Source: Mansonella perstans
Lineage: Eukaryota > Nematoda > Chromadorea > Rhabditida > Onchocercidae
Direction of reading: 5' to 3'
Assembly: GCA_037074765.1 (NCBI GenBank)
Contig: JBAMDO010000107.1
Coordinates: 1 to 64,000, forward strand
DNA length: 64,000 bases
Shown here: positions 38,101 to 50,287 of the stretch, one piece after another
How positions within the stretch are numbered: the first letter of the stretch is position 1
Layout: the number at the start of each line of letters is the position of its first letter
Notes under the pieces: generated by a model
What the model saw: the letters and a program-made list of their open reading frames with translations, nothing else
Databases searched by the model: none
What the model was told of the DNA's origin: nothing
Made by a program: the position numbers and the translations under genes

Positions 38101-39134
38101 TAAAATTTAGTGATAAATATAGAAATTTGAATAATGAGAAAAATGGTGGAAAATTTGACTATTTCGACGATAAATAAGCTGAAGTAAAAATTAAAGCTTG
38201 TACAGCAACTAATTCTTGCTCGAACTACCCGTAAAGTATGTAAAATAAATAAAGTACAAAGCAAAATTAGGAAATAAGAATTGCTATGCTTTTCTTATCT
38301 TTCTTGCAAAAATAGGTGGTTTATAAAAGTTTCTGCAACAATATCAGCTGATGCCTCTATTATTTAATGGAAGGATGATACTGTTTCAATTACAAAATAA
38401 TCCTGTAATGTTTAACAAAACTATCTTAACTTTTTCATCGCTTTTTAATTGCATTTCTTACAGCAATTCGTTTAGCAAACAAATACTTGGCAAATAAAAG
38501 TTACTTAGCGCTAAAACGAAAATTGCTACTATTTGCTGCACTATTAGTAATAAAAATTAGTTAAATATTTGCGACATTATTCCTAATAAAAATTAGTTAA
38601 ATTTAAATTATTCTGTAATCATTGAAAGTGTAATTTGATGCTCAACTCTGATTGCTCCTTTTGCATGTTTTATTTTAAAATTCAAATTTTTAATTAAATT
38701 TTACATTTAATTTTTAAAATAATCACAAAAAAGTAAAGAAGAAAGAATTCCATCGTACCTTGAAAATTCATAATGCTCAGATCTTCGGATTCATCCTCAT
38801 CTAGCATTCTGTTTTCCAGATAACATTCCTCGTCATCCTTATCGTTCATCTCATAATCATTGAAATCTTTCGATTTATGTTCTATTTCACTTCCTTCATC
38901 ATCATTATTCGCCTGTGCATTATCATTAATTACTTCAGCGGACGTAGACGATTGATAAGGAACTTCCAAACTGTTATTCGAATGCAATGATGCATTACTG
39001 ATATGATATGAGGAGTGGAAACATTTTGTCACCTTTTTTGCTGGGCTCGAATATTCGCTAATATCAGATTGCTTAGTAAAAATTTCCTCATCGTCGTATA
39101 TTTCGCCTTCTTCCAAGTCATCACTTCTGGGCAT
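35104..39134 (-). CDS. Acidic coiled-coil protein with Cys cluster and Arg/Ser tail, unknown function
   Basis: Seven exons, all in frame, 555 residues: 39134-38759, 38057-37797, 37230-37002, 36381-36105, 35839-35701, 35579-35462, 35371-35104. The start MPRSDDLEEGEI carries the LEEGEI motif often seen at the ends of nuclear RNA-processing proteins. Residues 1-212 are strongly acidic. About 215-285 is a Lys/Glu-rich coiled coil. A cysteine cluster C-x3-C-x2-C-x4-C (Cys294, 298, 301, 306; NCPKCKHRICI) suggests zinc binding, perhaps half of a RING-like fold. The last 130 residues are rich in Arg and Ser and end YRSVR. A nuclear or RNA-processing role is plausible but inferred. I do not recognise an orthologue. 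Confidence 0.8.
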
Positions 39135-41477
39135 TTTTTTGTTGAAATCTGATAATATTTTCAGTTAATGGTAAATAATTAGTAATAACCTGAAAATAGA
39201 TACAAATGATTTCAACAGAGTTCTGCACAAATATAATAGATGATGATGGAAATAATTTTAAAATACGTGAAACCAAAAAAAAAAAGTGATGATGACAATT
39301 ACAAAGGAAAAGAAAAAAATTATTTGAGAAATGAAAAATTATAACAAAATGTAACAATTACCGAGTTAAATTTTGAAATTAAAATTTTAATCTAAAAATT
39401 CACATTTGATTTCATGCAGTCATCTTTAACCAGTAAAGAATAACAAATAAAAAGTTAGTCTGATTGGAACAAATGCATAACTGGGTAATTAATTTTTAAA
39501 TTTCACCACTATTGAAATGGTTATAATCTGAGAAGATTCTAAAGATGGAAAGTTTGTAGGGTTATTTCATCAGATTAGAAATGATTCGATATAGCTCGAA
39601 AAGATAAAAACAAGTTATTTGAAAGCTTAAGCTTATGCTTAACCACTTATAAATGCTTAAGATAATTAAGAACAACTAAAAAAAAAAAAAAAAATTGATT
39701 ATTGTTAGCTGTAAATATCGATAAAGGTCAGATGGTGAAGAAAATTCAAATTTTGAAAATACTATCATTTTCTTTTCCATTGATAACATTTTCTGCAAAA
39801 CAATTATCGTTAATTATCGTTAATTATTAAACAATTCTCGTTAATTATTTGACAAAATATGATTCGAATCTGCAAGCGTATTTCCGAACAATAACTTTTA
39901 CAAAATTATTACGCTTAGCTAATACATATATATTTTTTACATCTATCATTAAAATTTCTACATTTTCTTACTTGAAATTTTTGCAAAATATTTAGAATTA
40001 TTCTCGAAAATATTTTATTTTCTCTTTGCATATTATAAAAAATCTAGAATTAACAAAATTAAATGCAAAAATTGCCGGAATTTGTGATTTAAACCGTAAA
40101 ATAGTCTATTTTTATCTTCTTTAACTTCTTCTCCTTTTCAAACATCTAACATTAATTTAAAATTTAACTTAGTAATTAGAAATATTCGAAACAAAAAAAC
40201 TCAATAAAAAATTCAAATAGCCCTCGCAAAATTGTTGCAATAGATGCAATTGAGCTGCAAAATGTCAACAAAGTTGTAAAAATGCCGCGAGATACTAAAT
40301 TTGAACAATTTTCTCTCCGTCACTTGCAAATTGTCACATAATATTTCTAATTTATTTCATTCGAATTTAAGTTAAAATTTGATTTCAAATACAAACTCAC
40401 ACATCATTCCATTAATAAATCAATTTCGAATGTAACTTGACATATTGTCTTGTTAGCAATTTAACTGCAAATATATATCGAAATATCGTGCAATTAATTT
40501 AATTTACAATATAAATTAAAATATTATTTAGTTAACAATATGTGATAATGATAGTTTCAATATTGCGATAGTTCCTTGTCATGCTATATTTTGAGTACAA
40601 ACTAGTAGCAATGATACTACGAGCACGTTGGATGACCGATTTTTCGTATGTTTCTATCTTGATTTTATTGTTTTTATTGTTGCTTTTTTTCGCCATATCG
40701 AAAAATTCAATTAAAAATTATCTTTTATTTTTAACAATAAAAAAATTCCACTTTTTTTTTTACAACAATAAAAATAAATTTTAACAATAAAAAATGAAAA
40801 AATTCAATTAATTTTTTTTTAATAAAATTTAATGCATAACAAAAACTGTCTGTTAAATATGTAAAAATTAATGCAAATTTGTTCTTTTCAATTTATATTT
40901 ATTACTATCTAATGTACACTTAGTTTTACATAGTTAGAAATTTAGTGGAATGAAAATTTATTTAAATTGTCCGTTAATTAATATTCGATAACCCTAATTT
41001 CGAGTTGTAAATCCTAGACTGGATGATGTAACATCAGAATGATAGCGGGCAAGAATGATAGAACACTCAGGAATTAGTATTCTATTTATCGAGAATTTCA
41101 CTGATCATTTGTGAAAAAACATCTTATGAGACATTCCATGGATTCATCAAAGAAAAATTAAAAACTATGTAAAATATATTTTGATCAAAAAGCTTTATGA
41201 TACATACAGTCGTCGTACTGAAGAAAAAAATTTAACTGAGAATTGAAAAAAACAAAAAACAGGTATGATTATACAAAAAATACATATCAAATTTTATTTT
41301 ATTGAAAAGAAGAAATTAATAGATTTTGCAAATCATTTTCACTTTTTTGCATTATTTTATTCTCTTTTTTACTTCTATACTTTCAGGATTTGTTGTGTAA
41401 ACTACCGCAAAAGCCGATTCAAGTCATTATATGCCATTAAATGATAAGTGTAAACTTGTGTATCATCCAATGTCAAG
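39135..41477. other. Intergenic, no clear gene
   Basis: Very AT-rich with many ATTATCGTTAATTA-type short repeats (39805-39850). No supportable coding exon. Confidence 0.5.
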
Positions 41478-42704
41478 CAACAATTTGAGCAAATAGCAAA
41501 AGTTACAGTAACACATGCTGACAAGATTATAGCAGTAAATATTGATGTATCAGCCGAAAATATTCACGGTAATGTTTGTTTGTTAATGTGAAAAGGACAC
41601 TGATATTTGAAAATTCATAATATAATGTTAGAGTTATTATTCAAATAGATAATATAAGCCTTAAAAATGATGTAAATTATTCTTTTTTTAAATTTTTCAC
41701 AAATTAAAAGCGTTATTAAATTTAATTTCAGACAATGTTCCATTTTAGCTTAATCGTTTAGCAATGTTTCGTCATCATCGTGTGCACATTTGTCGGAACG
41801 TCGATGAAATACAATTTCACCAAAAGTATGTTTCAGGTATTTATGGTATATTCACTGATTCAACGGCAAATTGTGCTATAACTCAAGTTTCACTATAGGT
41901 ATACAATAGTAAAGACGTTTTTCAAATTTCTGACACTATTTACCAATGATCATTTTTTTAATTCTGACAAATACTCGACAGGCTTTACTCTAACTTCTTA
42001 AGCCTAGCATTAAGGACATTTCTCATATCTTTGGCCTTGGAAAAAGATATTTGATAAAATAATAATTGAATGAGATATTTTAACAATTTTTCAGGACAGA
42101 TAATTTTATATAAAAAATGGTGGATTCGTGGTAATTGCTAATTCTAAGACAAAGTTGCTATACAAAACAAAACTCTCGTGCAAATTGATCGTTCAGCTCT
42201 ACTGCATGTCGACTTTTATTTTCTTTTCGTTTTTGCTATTTGATTCGGATGAAATCTCCTGTTGGAATTTGTTAGATTTGCAAACATTAACTGATACTTT
42301 TATATTTTGCTATTCAATCTGGATATATACTAACTTTTTCAGGTTTGATGACTAAATTGTCGTTATTTTGAAATTTTTTTCAGGCTGGTGATTTTTCACT
42401 GTGGGATGTGTTCACAATAACGAAAACTTCAACTGTAATGCAAATACTGTTCATGGGCTCGTTATTGTTGGCTTTTGCTCTACTGTTTTTTTACACTGGC
42501 AAGAGGGCACACAAAACCAAAAATCGTCAAGATTTCCCAGATTGTCTCAGTTCGTGGGTTAATGAAACGATTTTGAAGCTAGAAGAACAAATAAAGTATT
42601 CCGGAAGCAGTTCAGTCATGAGGAAAATAATGCTTGCTAGCAAAATTAACCAGAATATTTCTGTTGTTCGAATAGTGCTCTCGAAAATGATTAGCCAAGC
42701 GTAA
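41478..42704 (+). CDS. Uncertain single-pass membrane protein gene, possibly decaying
   Basis: Three plus-strand segments look coding. 41478-41568 includes AKVTVTHADKIIAVNIDVSA, followed by a GTAATG donor. 41749-41886, after a CATTTTAG acceptor, includes MFRHHRVHICRNVDEIQFHQ. 42384-42704, after TTTTTTTCAG, is 106 codons plus stop with a membrane span around VMQILFMGSLLLAFALLFFY followed by basic KRAHKTK. A short segment ending ILYKKWWIRG sits near 42081-42121. The phases of these pieces do not all join cleanly with canonical sites, so this is either a live gene I have not resolved or a pseudogene. The final exon's 3' end is part of a tandem repeat. No family recognised. Confidence 0.4.
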
Positions 42705-42872
42705 TTCCGTAAACAGTTCAGTTACGATGAAAATAATGCTTGTAGCAAAATTAACCAGAATAATTCTGTTGTTCGAATAATGCTGTCAAAAATAATCAGT
42801 CAAGCGTAATTTCGGAAATAGTTTAGTTACGATGAAAATAATACTTGCTCGCAAAATAAATAAATTTGCGAT
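42598..42872. repeat. About 105-bp tandem repeat, 2.6 copies, spanning a stop codon
   Basis: Copies start at 42598, 42704 and 42809 (ATTCCGGAAGCAGTTCAG and variants). Copy 1 is the last 35 codons of the upstream reading frame including its TAA. Copies 2 and 3 lie after the stop and are diverged and truncated. Confidence 0.85.
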
Positions 42873-44556
42873 ATTTTAACTGAAACATTGCTGGAATAAC
42901 AACTGAATTGATGTGGTAGGTACTGTATGCGGTACACTTGTAAAATATTTTTCAACTGCTTTCCTGTTAGATTGGGAGGTCAAAGACCTTTCAAGATTTT
43001 TCTAAAACATTAGTATGTAAATTGAATTATTTTCTTCTTTAATTTTTGTATTTTAGAAGATTTTTATGGGTTTATAGTGGCAGTGGGAGTTTACGGTAGT
43101 GAAAGATTTGAGCCGATCATTGCAGTGTTTTGAACGCAAAACAGCAACTTCTTTTACAATTTTTTTTCACTAGTTCATTTCTTACTGATTGAAAAAGATT
43201 AAAATTTTGGTGAGCCAAAATTTATTCAAAAAATTTGGTCTTGAAAAAATCGGCAATTTTTTTGCATTAAAACTTCAAAATTTAGGATCGATGTTGCTCA
43301 GTGCTCAAAAAATTTAAGAAAAATATTTGATGACAAAAAACTTCAATTAATATTACTAGTGTGCATGTGTGTGTATGTGTGCGTGTATTTGTGTGTGTGT
43401 ATGTCTGTGTATATGTGTGTATGTGTGTGTATATATGTGTGTGTATATGTGTGGCGTTAAACTTCGCATGAAAATTTGAAGAATTTTGGTCCAGTCGAAA
43501 CCCTGTAAACTTGTTGTAAAAGTGAATTTAATCATTTTGATAAAGAAAACGATGAAAAACACGTTTTCCGAAGAATTTTAAAGAGCTTCAAAAGTACTGG
43601 ACGATATGTTTCAGAAACCGATGTTAGCACTATAAATAACATTTTTTGATAAATAAATTAATAAACTATCTTTTTGACTAATTTTTATATCACAAACTTG
43701 ACTATTACTCCAATTTTTGACAGTCTTTTTCTCGAACATATAAATAGATTTGCAAAAAAAAAAAAAAAAAAATTATACCTCAGTAGTTTAATAAATACCA
43801 AACTACAAATGATATAACCCATATTTGACCTTTCAATGGCTTTTCATGTTTTTTTATGTCAATTCAATATTTTCATTGATTTCATGAGTGAACTGTACCT
43901 CATTTACGCGTACATACATTTTGAAATTTTTTTTTTGTTTTTTATATTCCATTAGTAGTTGTTAATTTTATTGCTGAAATTTGTTATTACTTATCCTGAA
44001 GTTGAAGTTTGTTTTTTTTTTTTTTTAAAAACTGAAGTTTGTTTTTTATAATCCGGTCCTTGACAAATAACTTAATGCATAATTTATGTAACAGTTGTTC
44101 TTTCTCCCTTAATGATAACAATAGTTATTGTAATTTGAATAACTGTAGCAGAAAGATAATTAGTGAAAAAAGAAAAAATTTATTAAGAAATGATTGAAGC
44201 ATGTAAAGTTTTTTGCCTATTCGGTTCATCTGATCATTGATCGTCTTATCAGTGTGATTATCACTAACATCTATCAGTCACCTAGCATCTGCATTACAAT
44301 TAAGAATTCAATAGAAACATGATCATCTATGTTTACTATTTCTAGAAATTGATTTTAAAATAAAAAATACGGATAAATCACTGATTCTATTTATTGTTTT
44401 GTGTGTTACTTTACTGTCTTTTATTTTGAGAGTTACTTTATCAAAGTTACCTTACTTACTTACATTTTATTAGTAGCAGCAATATATATTCCTTTCATGT
44501 TGCGTGTTAAAATTTAAATTTCCAAAGAAAACGAAATGATTTAAAAGAGTAAAGAA
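42873..44556. other. Intergenic, no clear gene
   Basis: No supportable exon. Contains the GT microsatellite at 43356-43452, A/T homopolymers and a near-duplicate CTGAAGTTTG / TTGAAGTTTG pair around 44000-44045. Confidence 0.5.
43356..43452. repeat. GT/TGTA microsatellite
   Basis: Alternating purine-pyrimidine (GT)n with TATG interruptions, about 97 bp. The minus-strand His/Thr-rich open frame over it is an artefact. Confidence 0.9.
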
Positions 44557-47500
44557 ATGAACGGAATGAATGATAAATGTAATGAGAAGAATGTGAAGGA
44601 AATACCGGTGAAAGTGATTGACGTGACACGTAAAAGACGTTTTTACAAAGCAAATGAAAATCCTCCAATTTCACTTGCGCTACTTTTCGCCCTGCAAGTA
44701 AGTGCAATTTTTTTTTTTTTATTATAAAATTGTACAAAGTATGTTTCAGTGTTTCTTTTTTTTCTTGCTACATTTTATATTTCGTAAAATATATACATGG
44801 AATTGTTGACAGTATGAAAATAGAAAAACTGCTGCCTTGTTATTAAAAATTATTTAATTAGAAGTGAAATGAAATGATCCGGCATAAATTTGTGATTTAA
44901 AAGAAAGAACCAATATCTTGATATCATCTCACCCTTTATAACCTTCATAACCATTTGAGTTAGTTATAGATAAAAAGTTTAAGAAATATAATTATTATTG
45001 CATGATCGAATGTTGATTAATAAACTTATAAACTTATGATATGTAACAAACTTATGATAATTGTTTCAGCAAGTAATGGTATGTGTAAGCGCTCTTTTGA
45101 CAATTCCATTCATTCTGTCAAATGAACTTTGTGCTGGTCGCGACGTGTACACGTTACGTGTACTGCTTATTTCGTCAACGTTCGTCGTTAGTGGCATATC
45201 AACAATCATTCAAACAGTATTTGGGACAAGGTTCTTTTTCTTTAAATTAAGAGTAGCTCAACATGGACATTTCACTGCACTACAATACAGCTCGGCTTTG
45301 AAAGTAGGTAATTAATTGACATTTGATAATTGCTTATATTGGAAACTTCTATAGAGTTACAATGATTGTCAGAAAATCTCTGAAATTTCATCGCTTAAAT
45401 ATAATAAGCAAGTAATTTAGATGATTGTGCAATTTATGCAATAGCTTAGAAATATTAAAAAAGTATTTCAGGTTAGCGCTTTTACAAGGTACAGCATTTG
45501 CATATATTCCTTCTATACAAGTATTCATGCAGTTACCGGAGTATAAATGTATTTTTACGGGTAATGATATTGTAGCTGCATCCATTTATCACAATAAACT
45601 TGCTATTGTGAGCATTTAAAAGGTTTAAATCTGTAATTTAATCTCTTTAAGTTGTTTTAAATTATATTTTCTTCCTTTCAATGCAGGTGTATTTTCGGCA
45701 ATGGAAATGTTTTTACTACTTGCCATATTCTTTCGTCGTACCATCTTTTTCGGTTTATTTTTCGCAGTAAATTTCCTGAGATTAAACTTGTAAGACTCGC
45801 GAATAATTAACCATTAATGAGCAAGAAATAAGTAGTACCATTTATTAAATGATGATGAATTCAAATAAGCAAGTGTTTAGCAAATTTAAAAGGTTTTAAA
45901 AAAGGTATCAAGTGATCTAGTAGAGTAATGTGAAAAGTGGGAATTCTTGAACATAAATACAAATATAAATGAATGTATAGATTCAAGGATGTCTAATGGC
46001 ATCATCCCTAGTACCAATGATAATTGGTATGACGGGTATTGTTGGCATATTGACGAAATTTATTGGACCAATTACGGTATCACCACTTATGTTACTTCTC
46101 GTACTCAGTGCAGTTGATCTATGCGTTGAACGGATTTCGAAACACTGGGTTGCAGTAATGTAAGTTTTTTTTATAAATTTCGAAAAGCATGAATTTTCAT
46201 TTTAAAATTTCGCCTTTCAGGAATAAAAGATATAAAGCAGAAGTGGTTGATTAATTGTTATTTAAAAATAAGTGATTATGAATAACTAGTTTAGCAGAAA
46301 TGAAGAGTCATAGTTATTTTAACTCTAAATCAAATTCAAAATTTAAATTTTGACTTGAGAAGGTTTGGATAACTAATTTGCGGAGTTGAAGATTCGTAAT
46401 GTAGTTACTTTAACTATAAATCAAGTTTAAATTTTGAATTTAAGAAGGTTTAGATAACTAATTTAGTAGAAGTGGATCAGAAGAATTTAATGTAGCTACT
46501 TTAATTACATACCAAATTCAAAACTTAAATTTAGACAAGCAGCTGCTTTGTTTGCCACAATTTTGTATCTGGCAGATTGGAAAGTACCTACACTTGGCTA
46601 TAAAAACAATCGTTTCGCCATCGTTCGGATCAATATTTTCGGCCAGTATCCGGTAAATTTTGAGAATTATTGAATTTGCTAAGAATTTAATATTATAGTG
46701 ATTATCTGAGTGTTATTCACTGCTAATTATTGATAATTATATATGTTTTGTTGAATTTAGGATTGAATGTGGTAAATTCGTATCTGATGAAATAATATTT
46801 CAGTATTTGATCGCTATATTAACTTCCTGGGGTTTTTGCTTATTCCTTACGTTGACAAATTTAACGGCACCTAATAGTGCTGCTCGATTAGATAAAAACG
46901 AAACAATTGCCGTAATCAAGCATGCCGAATGGTTCCGGTTTCCAAGTCCTGGTTAGATTTGAATTGTGAGATAGCTTATTATACTTCGAAGTGCTGTTCT
47001 GGAATGGTTTTCAATTTTGGAAGATAAACAGTTCGAAAAATGATTCTTAAATTTTTCATCGTTGAATTATTTACCTTAATTCCAATTAGGTGTTCCGCAA
47101 TTTCATACTGGACTTTTCTGTGCATTCGTAATTTCGGCACTCACATCGGTCTTCGAATCGGTTGGTGACTATCATGCAGCTGCGCGAGTATCCGAAGAAC
47201 GTTCACCACCTTCACATGCAATCAATCGCGGTATTCTGGCTGAAGGTAATATTAAATTAATATTTTCTCAGTAATTTGTCAAAAATTTTAAATAATCTTG
47301 CTACACATTTATTACGTTTTATTAGTCATAGAAGAATTCAGGTTGTGGTTCCTTGCTAGCTGGATTACTTGGTCCGGGCGTTGGTATGACAACACACACG
47401 GAAAATATTGGTGTCATTGGTGTCACACGAGTACGTAAATCCTCCTGAATTTGTAGCAGACAACATTCATATGGCTTTTTGAATTCCATCATCTTTAAAA

Positions 47501-48895
47501 TCTTTTTTCATTCCGCCAGACTTGAAGATATGTGGTACCTGTTTATTTCTCCTTGCTTCAGATTATTTTTTTGATATATCTATATTTTAAATGAAATCAA
47601 CTGGTACCATTAGCAGATGATCATTTGATTTATTTTTTGCATATTTATTATTATTATCTGTCAAACTCATTAGTCTTACTTTAATGACATCAGGTAGCAA
47701 GTCGGTTTACAATGGTGTTAGCTGGGGTGATACTTATCCTGTTGGGCGTTTTTACAAAAATCGGTGCATTGTTGTCAACGATCCCAGATCCGCTGGTTGG
47801 TGGTATTTTAGCTAGCAGTATGGCAATGGTTGGTGGTGTAGCAATAGCCAATATCCAGCAGGCATAGTTCTTTTTCAATCTTTACTTATTTAATAGGGTT
47901 TTCATTGGTTCATTATGTTCATTAAATGGTGAGATCAGATTTCAGGTCCAGTTAGACTTGAAGTTAATATCATTGTACCAATTCAGGAAGCATTACATTA
48001 GCTTCGCATTTTATATTAAATGCTCAGAAATATGTTCTTAGAAATTATTCCGCTTCCTAAATTATTTTAGGTCGATTTGAAATGTACGCGGAACGTAGCA
48101 GTACTAGGATTCTCGATAATGGTTGGAATGATTGTCCCACGCTATTTTCAAGAGAACCCTATCAGTACAGGTTTCGCTTCCTTTCATTTGTTCTAAGAGA
48201 TTCTTTAATTTATAGACTGTATTATCTTACTGTTCGACTTTATAATTCTCGTATGTGTTCAGGAGTCGTTGTAATCGATCAAGTTCTCACAGTTCTTCTT
48301 ACATTACCAATGTTCGTTGGCGCATCTGTTGCATGCATTCTTGATAATACTGTCTCAGGTAATTTTAAATTACTTAACAACAGCAGTGGTATATCTAAGC
48401 AGAACCTTATGAAAAGTTCAATAAAATTCCATACAATGATTTCTTGCTTATTAAGAAACAACGCGCAGTTCGTATAACATTAGTCAAACAAATAGCGTCT
48501 ATCTGTAATGCCGAATTTATTCGATTATTTAATAAATGAATTTTCATTGATGCGCAGATTACACTAAAGCATAACTGTTACGAGTTTGCGGAGGACAAAC
48601 ATTGATAGTAGTCATTTAATTATTTTTATTTTTTTTAAAAAATTCTTGGAATGCATATTTTATTATTATTGCGATATGGAATCATTAACTAACTAATTGA
48701 TTCCTTCCAGGTGCTACTCGTGAGCAACGTGGTTTACGTTCGCGTGGTTTAGCATATGAGTTGGGTGAGAGTGGTTATGACGTGTATTCATTCCCGGTTT
48801 GTATGATGAAATTGATCGAATACGCTTCTTTTTTAAAAGTGTTACCATTCATACCGAAGGAAAAGAAAATTGCCAGTCGTGTAAATGATTCATAA
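44557..48895 (+). CDS. SLC23-type nucleobase/ascorbate transporter
   Basis: Twelve exons, all in frame, 558 residues: 44557-44697, 45070-45230, 45472-45607, 45981-46159, 46535-46652, 46804-46951, 47090-47245, 47342-47430, 47694-47861, 48071-48170, 48263-48358, 48711-48895. Many hydrophobic segments fit the multi-span nucleobase-ascorbate transporter fold. The family signature [QE]Nx(G)xxxxT[RK] is present as TENIGVIGVTR, and other family landmarks include LLQGTAFAYIPS, IIQGCLMASS, FESVGDYHAAARV and VGGILASSMAMVGG. Family knowledge: members carry uric acid, xanthine, uracil or ascorbate with Na+ or H+, and substrate cannot be read from sequence alone. The intron after exon 9 needs a GC donor (CAG|GCATAG). 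The reading frame near 45686-45790 is intronic; joining exon 3 directly to 45981 gives NKLAIIQGCLMAS, which matches the family. Confidence 0.92.
46282..46534. repeat. About 86-bp intronic tandem repeat, three copies
   Basis: Copies start at 46282, 46369 and 46454 (ATAACTA.TTT.G). The last copy runs directly into the splice acceptor of the transporter exon at 46535, so the acceptor region (AACTTAAATTTAG) resembles sequence in the earlier copies. Confidence 0.8.
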
Positions 48896-50287
48896 TAGAA
48901 ATGATCTATTAGAAAATATTAGGAAAGTTATGATCTATTTAAACCAAATCAATGAATTGCGGATTTTCAGGATACTCTGGAACAGTTTGGGAGGTTTTAA
49001 ATAGAATCGTGAAAACATTAAAAAATCGAAATAATCCTCATATGATTTAATTCTTCTAAACCTTAACTTCCAGTGTCGTATATTCCAGTTTTATGAGAAA
49101 TAGAAAAACAAAATACCTACTGTTTATCTTCGATAGGTTACTGATCTCTCGCTCTTCATCATTTAACAAAAAGTACGAATTATTTTTTTTTTTTTAAGCA
49201 TATCCTAATGAATAAATGGATGATAAATTGTAACGTGTGCTTAAACCTTAGACTTATCGCGATCGTTATAGTTCGCGAAGATTCAGGACATTTTCAAACT
49301 TCATTGCTTAACTCGCTTGACAAACTTTATCACATTTACATCACTGATACCACATTTACAACACTATGTCAATGTGTCATATCATTTATGAGGTATGCAT
49401 GAAATTCCATAATGACGGAAATGTATCAATTTATTTTCTAATCGTAAGGGATCAATGACGGAAATGAATCACTTTAATCACTTTATATTTCTCCGTATTA
49501 CTGTAACTATTCTTTCTCATATTTTACTTTTGTTTTTTGCTGTAAATGTTTGTTCGTTGCTGTGCTTATCATAATTTGTCTTAATAAATGTACACAAAGT
49601 TTTCTGAAATAATACAAACTTGACAGGATGATGGATGATTTAAGTCATTTCAGTAAGATAATAACAATTAGTAATTGCAGAAAACTGGAAAAAGCATGAA
49701 GAAGTTGAGAATAAATGAACAAGTGTAAAGATTTGAGAAAGAGTTTACATAGAATATTGAAAAGAAAAAAGCTGTATTCAGTCAACTATCTTTTCCAATT
49801 TCAATTGATTTTGCTTACGTGTCGAAGAAACGTTCCGGAAAAGAATTCAAACAGTTTGTATTATTCCGAAATAGACTAAGAAGAGGCAAAACTGAGCAAA
49901 TGATAGAGATCTTCAGAACCGTATCAGAAATCTATCTGTTCGTTAGCAATTCTTCAAATCAAATCTTAGCTTTTTTAATTCTTGTTTTTATGTTCTATGA
50001 GAAGGACAATGTGAGTAAGATTGAAAACGATGCCGGAATCGTAAGGGATCAAATCCTCTCACCTGAATCGTACCATTGAAGGCTATTAATATTAAAGTAT
50101 GAAAGAACTTCTAGTATGAAAATACTGCCATATATAAAGAAGGAATATTAATAGTTGGGGAAAGAGAAAAGGTTATTTTAATTAATTGAATGAAAAATTA
50201 ATTGAAAGGAAGAAAAGTTCGAGCAAATAAATGATTGGCATGTAAATGATATATTTCAAACATTGTCGATAACTATACCGAAACTGC
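48896..50287. other. Convergent intergenic region
   Basis: Lies between the 3' ends of the SLC23 gene (plus) and the coiled-coil gene (minus). A plus-strand frame at 49819-50079 (86 codons, KKRSGKEFKQFVLF...) has a plausible composition but no start context or homology and is left uncalled. The string ATCGTAAGGGATCAA occurs twice (49441 and 50038). Confidence 0.45.

Noticed and set aside
43356..43562. His/Thr-rich minus-strand frame
   Set aside because: Produced by the GT microsatellite.
45686..45790. Extra SLC23 exon between 45607 and 45981
   Set aside because: It is open in one frame, but its phase does not fit the neighbours. Skipping it gives the family-typical NKLAIIQGCLMAS.
46221..46255. 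Short exon after TTTCAG at 46220 encoding NKRYKAEVVD
   Set aside because: It ends in a stop. The acceptor at 46534 continues the conserved transporter sequence in frame.
49819..50079. 86-codon plus-strand frame in the SLC23 downstream region
   Set aside because: No homology, no clear start or acceptor, and it lies between convergent gene ends. Chance is not excluded.
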